Notes: generated by a model from the sequence alone, not told the origin. Shown: positions 8,870-18,968, counted from the stretch's first letter. The stretch is DNA of 64,000 nt from Desulfobulbus rhabdoformis (GCF_016919065.1 NZ_JAFFQA010000006.1:103051-167050); one strand, 5' to 3'. A program made the numbers and translations.

Positions 8870-11761
8870 ATGTCTATCGAAGATGATGAAATATTACAGG
8901 GTTTTGTAGAAGAATCGCTCGAACATCTGGCAGATATCGAAAACGATCTCCTCGCTATTGAAGAGAGAGGGGCCGATATTGATGTTGAGCTCGTTAACAA
9001 GGTTTTCCGGGCTGCCCACTCAATAAAAGGAGGTGCTGGCTTCATGGGGCTGAATGTCATTCAGGACTTAGCCCATGCCGCGGAAAACGTTTTGGGCCTT
9101 ATTCGCAGCGAAAAACTCGTTCCCAATCCCGATATCGTCAATGTCTTGCTTTTGGCTGCAGATGAACTTCAACGAATGATTGAGGATGTGGGGAACAGTA
9201 ACTCCGTTGACATCACCAGCCATGTCACCGCTCTCAATGCGATCTATGAGACCGGCGAGTCGCCCACCTCTGCTGCAAAGCCAGCGGCTGAGCCTGTTGA
9301 GCAGGAAACGGTAGAGGAAATCGTTGAGGAATCCGTTGAGCCGATGGCGGAGGTCGTGGCTGAAGAGGAGGTTGTGGAGCCTCCCCCTGCTGTTCAGGAA
9401 ATTGAAGCCGAGATTCCCGAGGCTGAACCGGAACCGGTTATTCCAGAACCTGAGCTCGAGATACCTGAGGTCAGTCAACCGGAAACCAGCACCCGAAAAA
9501 AATCCGGATCATCAAGTCCAACCAAAACCGATACCAATATTCGGGTGGCGGTCAGTTTGCTTGATCAGTTGATGAACCTGGCCGGTGAGCTCGTTCTCTC
9601 TCGAAACCAGCTTCTGCAGACCATCACCTCAGGTGATGTCCGCAATGCTGAGGCTGTGGGCCAGCGGATTGATCTGGTGACTTCTGAACTTCAAGAAGCC
9701 ATTATGCTCACCAGGATGCAGCCCATTGGCAATGTCTTTAACAAGTTTCCACGCGTCGTTCGCGATCTGTCCAAAAAACTCGGCAAACAGATTGATTTAA
9801 CGATTGTTGGGAAGGATGTTGAGCTTGATAAAACCATTATCGAGGCCATCAATGATCCCCTGACCCACCTGGTCCGAAACTCCGTTGATCATGGTGTCGA
9901 GACGCCGAGTGACCGCACCCAGAAAGGAAAAGATGCGCGTGGATTAATTGTCTTAAAGGCCTATCATGCCGCCGGTCAGGTGGTCATTGAAATCAGTGAT
10001 GATGGCAAGGGACTTGATGGTGACGCACTTGCCGAGACGGCCATAAAAAAAGGATTAATCACCGCTGACCAGGCCAAGGTCATGTCGGAGAAGGAACGAA
10101 TTAACCTGATCCTGCTCCCCGGTTTCTCCACAGCCAAGGAGGTCACCGATGTTTCCGGACGTGGCGTGGGGATGGATGTGGTCAAAACCAACCTTGACCA
10201 ACTCGGTGGCTCCATTGAGATAGAATCCGAAGTCGGAAAAGGTTCTACCATATCCATTAAACTTCCGTTGACTCTGGCAATTATTCCCTGCCAGATTGTC
10301 ATGACCGGTGGCGAGCGATACGCTATTCCGCAGGTGAACCTGGAAGAGCTGTTACGGATTCCAGCCTCAAGAGTTAAGGAACGAGTCGAGCGGGTCGGTG
10401 ACGCCGAGGTGGTTCGGCTACGCGGCAACCTGCTCCCTCTGATTCGAATGGCCGAGGTGTTTAATATCGTTCCGACTTACTTTGACCCGGTACAGGAGGA
10501 AACAAAAATTGATCGCCGCCGAAACATCGCCGACCGCCGTTCAAAATCTTCGGCTCTCTTGGGGGATGAAGGGGAAACCCGCGAGGAGATCGATACCACA
10601 CATCAGCAGGAACGCGTCTCTGGTGAACGACGACAAAGTGCCTCCAGTGCCCTGAATATCGTTGTTGTTTCCACCGGGGCCATGAAATACGGTCTGATTG
10701 TTGATCGGCTTCATGACTCCGAAGAAATTGTTATCAAACCCCTTGGGCGCCACCTGCAGCAATGCCAGGGATATGCGGGAGCAACCATCATGGGTGATGG
10801 CCGCATTGCCCTTATTCTCGATGTATCCAACATTGCACGTATGGCGGGGCTCACATCGCTTGAAGGCTCCGAACGTGCCTCAGAGTTGGCTGAGGCTGCC
10901 AAGGAAGCCATCACCAAGACCCGCGACAAACAAGCCCTGCTCACCTTCTCAAGCTCCGAAATCGAGCAGTTTGGTGTGCCGCTGAATCAGGTTGAACGTG
11001 TCGAAAAAATAAAACGGGACGATATTGAGGATATTGGAGGCAGACGTGTCATGCAATATCGTGGCGGTAGTTTGCCTTTGATAAGTATCGATGAGGTTGC
11101 TTCCGTTATGCCCCTTGATGATCGTGAAGATCTTCTGGTTATTGTGTTTCATATTGCAGGCAAAGATGTGGGCCTGTTGGCAATCGGTCCTATCGATGCC
11201 ATCGAGATCAGTGCGGACATTGATGATGTTACCCTGAAACAGCCAGGTATCATGGGCTCCACCATCATCGGTTCAAAAACCACGATGCTGGTTGATATAT
11301 TTGAGATCATACAGATCTCGAACCCCCAATGGTTTGAAGATCATGAGGCCTATGCAGAGATCCCCATGGATGACATGGAGGTGCCCACGATTCTTATTGT
11401 TGAAGATTCAAACTTTTTCCGTAATCAGGTGAAAGGATATATGGAGGAAGCGGGATTTAATGTTCTGGAAGGAGAAGATGGCGTTGTCGCCTGGAATGTT
11501 CTGGAGGAACAGGCTGATGAAATCAGCATGGTGGTGACAGACATTGAAATGCCCAACATGGATGGCTTTGCCTTGACAGAAAAAATTAAAACCGATGACA
11601 GGTTCAAACATCTGCCGGTTATTGCCTTGACCACCCTAGCGGCTGATGAGGACATTGCTCGAGGTAAATCTGTTGGTGTGGATGAATACCACATCAAACT
11701 GGATAAAGAGCGACTTATGGAAAGTGTTCACCGCTATGCCAAAGCAGCTCTGAAAGCTTAA
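8870..11761 (+). CDS. cheA: Hybrid CheA histidine kinase with two CheW-like domains and a receiver
   Basis: 963 residues. Domains in order: Hpt with phosphorylation site His50 in AAHSIKGGAGF; a Glu/Pro-rich linker (about 130-210); the dimerisation domain; the ATPase (N-box HLVRNSVDHG, DDGKGLD, GRGVGMDVV); a CheW-like P5 domain interrupted by a charged insert of about 65 residues; a second CheW-like domain (about 690-810); and a C-terminal receiver with ILIVEDSNFF and phospho-acceptor in VVTDIEMPNMDG. It passes receptor signals to response regulators. It heads the operon with mcp, cheW, cheB and cheR. The attached receiver may act as a phosphate sink or as the system's own output, as no separate cheY is in the operon. 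Confidence 0.93.
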   Translation: MSIEDDEILQGFVEESLEHLADIENDLLAIEERGADIDVELVNKVFRAAHSIKGGAGFMGLNVIQDLAHAAENVLGLIRSEKLVPNPDIVNVLLLAADELQRMIEDVGNSNSVDITSHVTALNAIYETGESPTSAAKPAAEPVEQETVEEIVEESVEPMAEVVAEEEVVEPPPAVQEIEAEIPEAEPEPVIPEPELEIPEVSQPETSTRKKSGSSSPTKTDTNIRVAVSLLDQLMNLAGELVLSRNQLLQTITSGDVRNAEAVGQRIDLVTSELQEAIMLTRMQPIGNVFNKFPRVVRDLSKKLGKQIDLTIVGKDVELDKTIIEAINDPLTHLVRNSVDHGVETPSDRTQKGKDARGLIVLKAYHAAGQVVIEISDDGKGLDGDALAETAIKKGLITADQAKVMSEKERINLILLPGFSTAKEVTDVSGRGVGMDVVKTNLDQLGGSIEIESEVGKGSTISIKLPLTLAIIPCQIVMTGGERYAIPQVNLEELLRIPASRVKERVERVGDAEVVRLRGNLLPLIRMAEVFNIVPTYFDPVQEETKIDRRRNIADRRSKSSALLGDEGETREEIDTTHQQERVSGERRQSASSALNIVVVSTGAMKYGLIVDRLHDSEEIVIKPLGRHLQQCQGYAGATIMGDGRIALILDVSNIARMAGLTSLEGSERASELAEAAKEAITKTRDKQALLTFSSSEIEQFGVPLNQVERVEKIKRDDIEDIGGRRVMQYRGGSLPLISIDEVASVMPLDDREDLLVIVFHIAGKDVGLLAIGPIDAIEISADIDDVTLKQPGIMGSTIIGSKTTMLVDIFEIIQISNPQWFEDHEAYAEIPMDDMEVPTILIVEDSNFFRNQVKGYMEEAGFNVLEGEDGVVAWNVLEEQADEISMVVTDIEMPNMDGFALTEKIKTDDRFKHLPVIALTTLAADEDIARGKSVGVDEYHIKLDKERLMESVHRYAKAALKA

Positions 11762-11785
11762 ACTGTTCTTCGGTGAAATGCCTCA

Positions 11786-13504
11786 ATGCAATTTTTACGT
11801 CTAAGCATCAAATGGAAGATTCTGGTGTTGGTCTTACTTGGACCAACACTCATCGCCTCAATTCTTACCTGGCAGCGGATCAGTGATATGCGACGTCAGG
11901 CAATTGAATCGATCATTACCCGCAGTGAAGGCATTGTCCTTATGGCGGAAGCGACTCGAGAGCAAATGGCCATTAAACTGCGTGACGGAATTATTAAACC
12001 GTTTGATCAGTTGAATGCGGCAAATATTATGGGGGCTGTTCCGGTCATTACGGCCATTGATGCCGCCCAATCAAAGGCCAGAGAGGCCGGATTTGAGTTC
12101 AGGGTTCCAAAGATAAATCCGCGAAATCCTAAAAATACTCCTACAGCAGAGGAGCGAAAGATATTGGCAGAGCTTTCTCAGGGGAGCTTGCAGCATAAAA
12201 TCGTGATTGAAGATGATCAAATTCGATATTTTCGCCCTATTCGCTTGAGCAAAGACTGTCTCTACTGTCATGGAGATCCTCAGGGAAGCCGCGATGTCAC
12301 TGGTGGCACCAAGGAAGGGTGGCGAGAAGGCGAGATGCATGGGGCTTTTGAGATAATCAGCTCTCTGGAAAAGACCAATGAGGCTGTCAGTAAGGCGAAA
12401 TGGCATGTCCTTCTTGTCGTTGGTTGTATCCTCGCACTTGTTACCGTTTTCTGCATTTATCTTGTGCAGTCGGGTATTGTGCGGCCGGTTCGCAAGGTCA
12501 ATGAATTTATCGAGAAAATTGCCGAAGGAGATTTGCAGAATACATTAAAGGTGGAAACCGGTGATGAAATCGGGAACATGGTGGATAAACTCTCCAACAT
12601 GACCCGGCAACTGAACCAGATAATTCGCGAAATTTCACAAACAAGCGATGAATTGACCGGGTCTTCTCTACATCTCGGGAACTCCGCCGATAATTTTTCA
12701 CTCAAAGCTGAAGATACCTTTAATCGTACCATTAACGTGGCTGCCGCTGCTGAACAGATGAGTGTGAATATGACTTCGGTCTCTGCAGCTACCGAAGAGG
12801 CTTCAATCAACATCTCTTTGGTGAGTACGGCAACTGACGAAATGACATCGACCATTCGAGATATTGTCAGTTCAACGGAGAAAGCCCAGGAGATCACCAT
12901 GGCAGCTGTTCGCGAGGCGGGTTCCGCCTCCGAGCGCGTTGATGAGCTTGGACGTGCGGCCATAGAGATTGGTAAGGTTACCGAGGCGATCACCGAGATT
13001 TCTGAGCAAACGAACCTGCTGGCACTTAATGCAACCATTGAGGCGGCGCGTGCTGGTGAGGCAGGCAAAGGGTTTGCGGTTGTCGCCAATGAGATCAAAG
13101 AACTGGCCCGACAAACGGCAGGTGCAACCGGGGAAATAAAGGATCGGATTGGTTCCATACAGGAATCAACCGAGGCAACGGTACGCCAGATCCAGCAGAT
13201 TACTCAGGTAATTTCCGAAGTGAATACGATTGTTTCTTCTATTGTTACTGCAGTTGAAGAGCAGTCAGCCACTACCGGTGAGATTTCTACTAACATTAAT
13301 CAGGCATCCCTTGGGATCCAAGAAGTTACTGAAAATGTGGCGCAGGCCTCTACAGTCTCCGGTGACGTTGCCCAGGATATTGTTGAAGTCAGTCAGTCCG
13401 CTGAGACTATAAGTATGGGCAGTGGCGAGGTAAAGCAAAGTGCGGTGAACCTCTCGCAGATGGCACAGAAGCTCAAAGAGATCGTGGGCCATTTTAAAGT
13501 CTGA
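11786..13504 (+). CDS. Methyl-accepting chemotaxis protein with a c-heme (Tll0287/DUF3365-like) sensor
   Basis: 572 residues. TM1 is at about 12-29; a periplasmic domain of about 170 residues follows; TM2 is at about 207-230. Then come HAMP and a long coiled-coil signalling domain with the hairpin tip [20 protein letters not shown]. The sensor domain resembles DUF3365/Tll0287 and carries CLYCH (Cys158, Cys161, His162), a covalent c-heme attachment motif. This suggests redox or gas sensing. There is no C-terminal CheR-binding pentapeptide. It starts 24 nt after cheA, so the receptor belongs to this pathway. The ligand is inferred, not shown. Confidence 0.9.
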   Translation: MQFLRLSIKWKILVLVLLGPTLIASILTWQRISDMRRQAIESIITRSEGIVLMAEATREQMAIKLRDGIIKPFDQLNAANIMGAVPVITAIDAAQSKAREAGFEFRVPKINPRNPKNTPTAEERKILAELSQGSLQHKIVIEDDQIRYFRPIRLSKDCLYCHGDPQGSRDVTGGTKEGWREGEMHGAFEIISSLEKTNEAVSKAKWHVLLVVGCILALVTVFCIYLVQSGIVRPVRKVNEFIEKIAEGDLQNTLKVETGDEIGNMVDKLSNMTRQLNQIIREISQTSDELTGSSLHLGNSADNFSLKAEDTFNRTINVAAAAEQMSVNMTSVSAATEEASINISLVSTATDEMTSTIRDIVSSTEKAQEITMAAVREAGSASERVDELGRAAIEIGKVTEAITEISEQTNLLALNATIEAARAGEAGKGFAVVANEIKELARQTAGATGEIKDRIGSIQESTEATVRQIQQITQVISEVNTIVSSIVTAVEEQSATTGEISTNINQASLGIQEVTENVAQASTVSGDVAQDIVEVSQSAETISMGSGEVKQSAVNLSQMAQKLKEIVGHFKV

Positions 13505-13552
13505 ACGAGTTAATATTATAACTTTTTATGTGAATGAATACTGGAGACTGAG

Positions 13553-14032
13553 ATGACGGAATCCAATACAAGTAGCAAAGAAACCATTGAGCTCTCGACT
13601 TTTTATGTCGGTAAAGCACTCTGCGGTATGGATATCCTTAAGGTACAGGAAATCAATAAGCTCATGGAGATGACGAAGGTTCCCCAGGCCCCTGATTATA
13701 TGGTGGGCATTCTTAACCTTCGTGGCCAGATTGTCACAATTATTGACCTGGGACAGAAACTTGGTCTTGGCAGTATTGAGGTCAATAATGACTCACGAAA
13801 TATCATTGTCAATACACCTGGGGAGCATGTCGGGCTCTTAGTCAGCAAAATAAGTGATGTTGTGATGGCAGATCCCGATCGTGTAGAACCCGCACCAGCC
13901 AACATGAACGGTATACAGGGTACTTTTTTTACCGGAGTCTATAAAACGGAAAATAAACTTATCGGTATTCTCAACATTAAAGAAGTCCTTCGCCTGGAAT
14001 CAGATAACCTTAGCCGCGGACTTGAGCGTTAA
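13553..14032 (+). CDS. cheW: Chemotaxis adaptor protein CheW
   Basis: A 159-residue single CheW domain of the usual size, with LRGQIVTIIDLGQKLGLG and GLLVSKISDVV segments. It couples the receptor signalling tip to the P5 domain of CheA in the membrane array. A GGAG Shine-Dalgarno lies just before the ATG. It sits between mcp and cheB with short gaps (48 and 37 nt), consistent with one transcript. Confidence 0.95.
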   Translation: MTESNTSSKETIELSTFYVGKALCGMDILKVQEINKLMEMTKVPQAPDYMVGILNLRGQIVTIIDLGQKLGLGSIEVNNDSRNIIVNTPGEHVGLLVSKISDVVMADPDRVEPAPANMNGIQGTFFTGVYKTENKLIGILNIKEVLRLESDNLSRGLER

Positions 14033-14069
14033 TATCTCATACATCCGTTAAAACGAGTAGATACATTTA

Positions 14070-15209
14070 ATGATCGGTAAAAAAATTAAAGTTCTCGTCG
14101 TTGACGACACCATTGTTTATCGCAAGGCGGTAAGTGATATACTCACCGAGATGCCAGGTGTTGAGGTGGTGGGCGTGGCGCATAATGGCAAGATCGCTGT
14201 TGCCAAAATCAAGTCACTGAAACCCGACCTGTTGACTCTGGACATTGAAATGCCGGAGATGAATGGGCTGGAAGTTCTGGAATTCTTGCACAAGCATGCT
14301 CCACAGACTTCGGCTATTATGGTCTCTACTCTGACCAGCGAGGGTGGAGATATGACCATGCGCGCCCTTGAATTAGGCGCCTATGATTTTATTTTAAAAC
14401 CCACTGCTAAAAATATTGTTGAAAGTAAACAACAACTACGCAGCCTGCTTACCCCTTTAATCAAGGCCTTTCAAACGGGGCGCACAACTGTTGGCTCTAT
14501 GCAGGACAGAGGACGCCAACGATGCGGTCGTCCTCGGACCGCGGCTTCGACACAACTGAGAACTCACCCTACATCTCCCGGTACCTCCCTCAAGGGAAAA
14601 ACTGTTACCAGACCCATAACCCGACGTCAGGGAAAGTCCGAAATCATTACCATCGGAATCTCCACCGGTGGCCCCAATGCTCTGGCACGCATGATGCCAA
14701 TGTTACCTGGCGATCTGGGGGTGCCTATTGTCATCGTTCAGCACATGCCTCCGGTGTTTACCAAATCACTTGCAAACAGCCTCAATAACAAGTGCGCACT
14801 GACTGTGAAAGAAGCGGTCGATGGTGAACCATTACAGGCAAATGTTGCATATATTGCTCCTGGTGGTAAACAGATGAAGTTAGTCGCTTCCACCGATGGA
14901 ACCAACCGGAACATTAAAATTACCAACGATCCACCGGAAAATTCCTGCAAACCCTCAGCAGACTACCTTTTTCGCTCGGTTGCCGATTACTATGTTGGAA
15001 GAACTACAGCCGTTATTATGACTGGCATGGGTTCGGATGGAACCAAGGGGCTTGATGTACTCAAACAAAAAGGAGCATTTATCATTGGACAAAATGAAGA
15101 AAGCTGCGTTGTTTACGGTATGCCCAAAGCTCCCGCTGATCTCGGTTTGACCGACGTGGTAGCGCCTCTGGACAGGATCGCCGGTGAAATAATTAAATCG
15201 GTGAAATAA
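14070..15209 (+). CDS. cheB: Protein-glutamate methylesterase CheB
   Basis: 379 residues. The N-terminal receiver has VLVVDDTIVYR and phospho-acceptor in LTLDIEMPEMNG. A basic Arg/Thr/Ser-rich linker (about 145-190) leads to the methylesterase domain with catalytic serine in GISTGGP, histidine in VQHMPP and aspartate in MTGMGSDG. It removes methyl groups from receptor glutamates when phosphorylated by CheA, giving adaptation together with CheR, the next gene (25-nt gap). Confidence 0.96.
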   Translation: MIGKKIKVLVVDDTIVYRKAVSDILTEMPGVEVVGVAHNGKIAVAKIKSLKPDLLTLDIEMPEMNGLEVLEFLHKHAPQTSAIMVSTLTSEGGDMTMRALELGAYDFILKPTAKNIVESKQQLRSLLTPLIKAFQTGRTTVGSMQDRGRQRCGRPRTAASTQLRTHPTSPGTSLKGKTVTRPITRRQGKSEIITIGISTGGPNALARMMPMLPGDLGVPIVIVQHMPPVFTKSLANSLNNKCALTVKEAVDGEPLQANVAYIAPGGKQMKLVASTDGTNRNIKITNDPPENSCKPSADYLFRSVADYYVGRTTAVIMTGMGSDGTKGLDVLKQKGAFIIGQNEESCVVYGMPKAPADLGLTDVVAPLDRIAGEIIKSVK

Positions 15210-15234
15210 CAGAATCTTTGGAACGGCAGGGCCC

Positions 15235-16071
15235 ATGCTTAAAATTTCCCCTGAAGAGATAAAGCTCATCACAAAGTATATATACGAAATTTCAGGTATA
15301 TATCTTGACGAGAGCAAGAAGTATCTCCTGGAGACTCGACTTAATTCCATAGCCGAGGAATATAAATGCTCCAGCTATCAGGATTTCTATAGAAAGGCCA
15401 AGGCAGATGCGTCCAAAAAAATTGAACGTAAAATTGTCGATGCCATATCAACGAACGAAACGCTCTTTTTTCGTGATACAGGTCCATTTCAGCTCTTGCA
15501 GCACAAGATCCTGCCCGAACTTATAGATGCACGGGCTCCCAAGTCATCTATGCTCAAGACCAACCTTAAGATCTGGAGTGCCGCCTCATCCACAGGTCAA
15601 GAGCTCTACTCAGTTGCCATTACGCTTCAGGAGCTTTTAAAAGATACCTCCAAATATACGATCAAACTCCTTGGAACAGACATTAGCGATGCTGCTGTTG
15701 CCCAAGCAAGTAGCGGAAAATATAATAAATTTGAAATAGAGAGAGGTCTTGCTCGGGATAAACTCACCAAGTATTTCACCCCCATGGGGCAGACCTGGAA
15801 GGTCAGCGACGAATTACGGGCGATGGTGAATTTCCGCAAGTTTAATCTCATGTCACCTTTTACAGGCATTGGCAAATTTGACATCATCATGTGTCGAAAT
15901 GTCGCTATCTATTTTACCCTGGAAGACCGTAAAAAATTATTTAATAAAATTGCCAGTGCCCTTGAACCTGATGGATACCTGATTATCGGGAGCACAGAAT
16001 CCCTGACAGGCGTCTGTCCCCGGTTTATTCCTAAACGGCATTTGCGCTCTATTTTTTACCAATTGAAATAG
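15235..16071 (+). CDS. cheR: Chemotaxis protein methyltransferase CheR
   Basis: A 278-residue SAM-dependent methyltransferase. The N-terminal helical domain is followed by the CheR catalytic domain with TNETLFFRD, WSAASSTGQELYS (SAM-binding loop), LGTDISDAAV and FDIIMCRNVAIYF. It methylates receptor glutamates opposite to CheB. It is the last gene of the cheA-to-cheR run, and a hairpin with T-run follows at 16103-16140. Confidence 0.95.
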   Translation: MLKISPEEIKLITKYIYEISGIYLDESKKYLLETRLNSIAEEYKCSSYQDFYRKAKADASKKIERKIVDAISTNETLFFRDTGPFQLLQHKILPELIDARAPKSSMLKTNLKIWSAASSTGQELYSVAITLQELLKDTSKYTIKLLGTDISDAAVAQASSGKYNKFEIERGLARDKLTKYFTPMGQTWKVSDELRAMVNFRKFNLMSPFTGIGKFDIIMCRNVAIYFTLEDRKKLFNKIASALEPDGYLIIGSTESLTGVCPRFIPKRHLRSIFYQLK

Positions 16072-16102
16072 ATTTGTAGTGCCTTTTTGCTTTGAAAATT
16101 AT

Positions 16103-16140
16103 CCACTGACTCCCTAATTTTGATTGTCTCAGTGGGTTTT
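16103..16140 (+). terminator. Terminator ending the che operon
   Basis: Stem CCACTGA (16103-16109) with TCAGTGG (16129-16135), then GTTTT. It lies 31 nt after the cheR stop and separates the operon from the lone receiver gene. Confidence 0.6.
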
Positions 16141-16184
16141 AGCAGCCAAGTAACATGCCGGGTCATTATTGAGGAGGTGGGCTT

Positions 16185-16754
16185 ATGAACACAATGTCGA
16201 TTCTTGTTGCTGATGATGATCCTGTCATCCGTCGTCTATTTGAAAAACGACTATCCGATGAGGGATATGATGTCACGGTTGCAGTGGATGGGATTGAAGC
16301 CGCTCGTCTTCTAGATGTCAGCTCCTACGATGTGGTTATCACCGATCTGGTGATGCCTGGTGCTATTGGTGGTATCGAGTTGTTGAACCTGGCAAAGGAA
16401 ATAAGTATTGAAATTGAAGTGATCGTCATTACTGCCCATTCTTCAGTGAACACAGCGGTCGAGGCGATGAAAAAAGGGGCTGTTGATTATCTGGAAAAAC
16501 CCATCAATTTTGATGAACTTTTTCTTCGGCTTGAAAAAATTGCTGAGGTCAAAGCGCTTATGAAAAACGCCGGGGACCTCCGTGAGGCTATGAATGTTAC
16601 CGAAAATTCGGCTGCTCATACCATTCAGGCCCTTGAAATGAACAATGCAACACAACAGGCAACACTGGATAAAGTCGAAAAAGTCCTTGCTGATACATCA
16701 CAAGATGATCTTGATCGCATCCAGGTTGCCCTTAATCTCATCCGACAAAGGTAG
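16185..16754 (+). CDS. Single-domain-like response regulator with helical tail
   Basis: 189 residues. The receiver spans about 1-120 with the acidic trio in LVADDDP, phospho-acceptor in VVITDLVMPGAIGG, and conserved ITAHSS and EKP. A helical, Asn/Gln-rich C-terminal tail of about 65 residues follows, with no recognised output domain. It may serve as the diffusible CheY-like partner of the upstream CheA, though a hairpin separates it from cheR. SD GAGGAGGTGG lies upstream. mazG starts 8 nt after its stop. Confidence 0.85.
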   Translation: MNTMSILVADDDPVIRRLFEKRLSDEGYDVTVAVDGIEAARLLDVSSYDVVITDLVMPGAIGGIELLNLAKEISIEIEVIVITAHSSVNTAVEAMKKGAVDYLEKPINFDELFLRLEKIAEVKALMKNAGDLREAMNVTENSAAHTIQALEMNNATQQATLDKVEKVLADTSQDDLDRIQVALNLIRQR

Positions 16755-16762
16755 TTAGTTTT

Positions 16763-17179
16763 ATGGAGGAAATGCATCCAGCTCCCACAGGGGAGACTCT
16801 TGCTGATCTCATGGCAATTATCGCCACATTACGCGGTGAAAACGGTTGTCCCTGGGATAAAAAACAAACGTCACAAAGCTTAAAAAAATATTTTGTTGAA
16901 GAGTGTCAGGAACTCATCGAAGCCATTGAACAGGGAGAATGCACCTCGATCTGTGAAGAGCTTGGCGATGTCTTTTTCCTGCTCTCTTTTTTTATGCATA
17001 TCTATCGGGAAGAGCAGCAGTTCACTTCCGAAGATGTATTCCGGACCATTATTCAAAAAATGGTTCGCCGTCACCCCCACGTGTTTGCCGGTTCGCCAGT
17101 AACCGACGAGCAATCCCTGCGCGATCAATGGAATCGCATCAAAGCTGAGGAAAAAGAAGGGACTCAATCCCAGGACTAA
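16763..17179 (+). CDS. mazG: MazG-type nucleotide pyrophosphohydrolase (single domain)
   Basis: A 138-residue single MazG domain, about half of E. coli MazG (263, two domains). It shows CPWDKKQT, the metal-binding EECQEL...EELGDV helices and KMVRRHPHVF. It hydrolyses (d)NTPs to monophosphates for nucleotide pool cleaning. It is 8 nt downstream of the response-regulator gene and probably co-transcribed with it. The lack of the second domain is common in short bacterial forms. Confidence 0.9.
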   Translation: MEEMHPAPTGETLADLMAIIATLRGENGCPWDKKQTSQSLKKYFVEECQELIEAIEQGECTSICEELGDVFFLLSFFMHIYREEQQFTSEDVFRTIIQKMVRRHPHVFAGSPVTDEQSLRDQWNRIKAEEKEGTQSQD

Positions 17180-17190
17180 GACCTTTTTTC

Positions 17191-17220
17191 TTGACTTTAC
17201 CGTCTCTTTTCCACTAATAA
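17191..17220 (+). promoter_or_regulatory. Candidate sigma-70 promoter for the rpsF operon
   Basis: TTGACT at 17191-17196 and TAATAA at 17215-17220 with an 18-bp spacer, about 76 bp before the rpsF start. This is the clearest housekeeping promoter match I found in the window. Confidence 0.6.
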
Positions 17221-17296
17221 GAAAGATTCAACTATAACCTTCTCGCTCTCATCGTTGGGATTGAAGCGAGGGCCACCAAGACCATGAGGAGGAATC

Positions 17297-17719
17297 ATGC
17301 GCCATTACGAAACAACGTATATCCTTCGCCCAAATCTGGGTGAAGACCAATTCACTGAAATTATTGATCGTACCAATGCGATCATCACCGACGATGCGGG
17401 TTCTGTTATCACTCTTGATCGTTGGGGGATGAAACGCCTTGCCTACGAGATAAAAAAGGAAGTTCAGGGCTATTACGTCTACCTGAATTATGCTGCAACT
17501 GCGCAGGCTGTCGATGAGATCGAGCGTATTTTCCGCATTGACGATCGCGTGCTGCGTTACCTCACCATTAAGCTTGCCGACGCCATGGATGCAGAGGCTA
17601 TTGAGGCAGAGAAACAGCGCATCGCTGAAAAAGCTGCAGCAAGTGAGCAGGCAGCGGCAGAGGCTGAGGAAGGCGATGACTCCGAAAATAAATCGGATGA
17701 CGACAACAACGACGAATAA
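17297..17719 (+). CDS. rpsF: Small ribosomal subunit protein bS6
   Basis: 140 residues. The S6 ferredoxin-like fold is at about 1-95 ([32 protein letters not shown]). An acidic, Ala/Glu/Asp-rich C-terminal tail of about 40 residues follows. It binds 16S rRNA with S18, encoded next. SD GAGGAGG lies right before the ATG. It is the first gene of the rpsF-rpsR-membrane protein-rplI block. Confidence 0.97.
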   Translation: MRHYETTYILRPNLGEDQFTEIIDRTNAIITDDAGSVITLDRWGMKRLAYEIKKEVQGYYVYLNYAATAQAVDEIERIFRIDDRVLRYLTIKLADAMDAEAIEAEKQRIAEKAAASEQAAAEAEEGDDSENKSDDDNNDE

Positions 17720-17760
17720 TTCATCGCACAATAAACAGCAGATTTCAAAGGAGTAGCACC

Positions 17761-17997
17761 ATGGCACCAAGAAAAATTTTTTCCCGTCGTCGCGTTTGTC
17801 GTTTTTGCACCGACAAAGAACTGTATATTGACTACAAAGACCCGAAAACTTTGAGAAATTTTGTTACCGAGCGTGGTAAAATTATTCCTCGTCGTATCTA
17901 CGGTACCTGCGCCAAACATCAGCGCGAACTGACCGAGGCTGTCAAACGTGCCCGTCAGTTGGCTCTTCTGCCCTACTCGGGTTCTACCCAGGCGTAA
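17761..17997 (+). CDS. rpsR: Small ribosomal subunit protein bS18
   Basis: A 78-residue ribosomal protein with the S18 core ([29 protein letters not shown] region; here [29 protein letters not shown]). The N-terminal part retains two cysteines (VCRFC), possibly a zinc-binding variant. SD AAGGAG precedes the ATG. It lies 41 nt after rpsF. Confidence 0.97.
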   Translation: MAPRKIFSRRRVCRFCTDKELYIDYKDPKTLRNFVTERGKIIPRRIYGTCAKHQRELTEAVKRARQLALLPYSGSTQA

Positions 17998-18011
17998 ACG
18001 ATCCTGCTGGA

Positions 18012-18968
18012 ATGGGTTTTTTAGGGCGGAGCTGGGGGAACACAACCATCCCCCCTATCCTGCTGTTTGCTCTGAGCATACTGTATTTTCTACCGGTCGC
18101 AGCCCCCTCTGTATTTGGGTGGGTGAACGGTTTTTTAGCTGTTCCGGTGTTCTTCTTGCTTCAGGTTTATGGCTCCACCAAAGGCTTGGCGGTTATTCGT
18201 CCAAGCCTTATACTGGTTGGTTTTGCTGCACTTTTATTGCAGCGCATCGATATCTATCTCTTTACACTGACCATGGTTCCCCTTGGCTATGTACTGCACG
18301 CCAGTGCAAACAGGGGGGAAACGGCCGCTCAAAGCGGGGGCAAAGCCCTGGCAACGCTTCTTGTCTGCTGGCTTATCTTTTGGACTGTTTTAGGGATAGC
18401 AACCAACACCAACCCGTACACTTCGCTCATTAACGCTCTTGACCTCGGCTTCCAACAGGCCTTGGAGATGTACTCAGCCAAGGATGCAGGCCTTGCCCCT
18501 GAAATGGTGTATAACCTGCAAATTATAACGAATAATCTACGCGAGATTGTGCCCAAGGTGATGCCGGGGTTACTCGCAACAGCGGCCATTCTCACGGTGT
18601 GGATGAATATGGCAGCGGGTAATCGTTTTGTTGCCCGGGCAAAAGCCGCACCCTGGGGCCCTTATGAGGGCTGGAAATTACCAGACCAACTGGTCTGGTT
18701 GCCGATTGTAGCCATAGTTACCGTACTACTCGGTAACGGGAAACTGCAAAATGTTGGGCTTTGGTTTGTATTTGTTAGTGGTGCTCTCTATTTTTTTCAA
18801 GGCCTAGCCGTCATGCTGGCCTTGTTGAACCGCTGGCAGGTACCACCCTTTGCTCGTATTTTTATCTACGGATTTCTTATAATCCAAAGCTACAGTCTGG
18901 TGGTCCTGGCTTTGCTAGGCATGTGTGATGTTTGGTTTAACTTGCGACACAAATCGATTGAACGATAA
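18012..18968 (+). CDS. Polytopic membrane protein, DUF2232/YybS-like
   Basis: 318 residues with about eight hydrophobic segments spread through the chain. It lies between rpsR (14 nt) and rplI (83 nt), a position often occupied by DUF2232 (YybS-like) proteins in Firmicutes and deltaproteobacteria. No catalytic motif is visible. The function of the family is unknown; some authors compare it to ECF-type S components. Family assignment rests on position and topology. Confidence 0.7.
   Translation: MGFLGRSWGNTTIPPILLFALSILYFLPVAAPSVFGWVNGFLAVPVFFLLQVYGSTKGLAVIRPSLILVGFAALLLQRIDIYLFTLTMVPLGYVLHASANRGETAAQSGGKALATLLVCWLIFWTVLGIATNTNPYTSLINALDLGFQQALEMYSAKDAGLAPEMVYNLQIITNNLREIVPKVMPGLLATAAILTVWMNMAAGNRFVARAKAAPWGPYEGWKLPDQLVWLPIVAIVTVLLGNGKLQNVGLWFVFVSGALYFFQGLAVMLALLNRWQVPPFARIFIYGFLIIQSYSLVVLALLGMCDVWFNLRHKSIER

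Noticed and set aside
12457..13158. 233-codon minus-strand frame inside the chemoreceptor gene
   Set aside because: Ser/Ala/Arg-rich translation typical of the antisense of a repetitive coiled-coil region.
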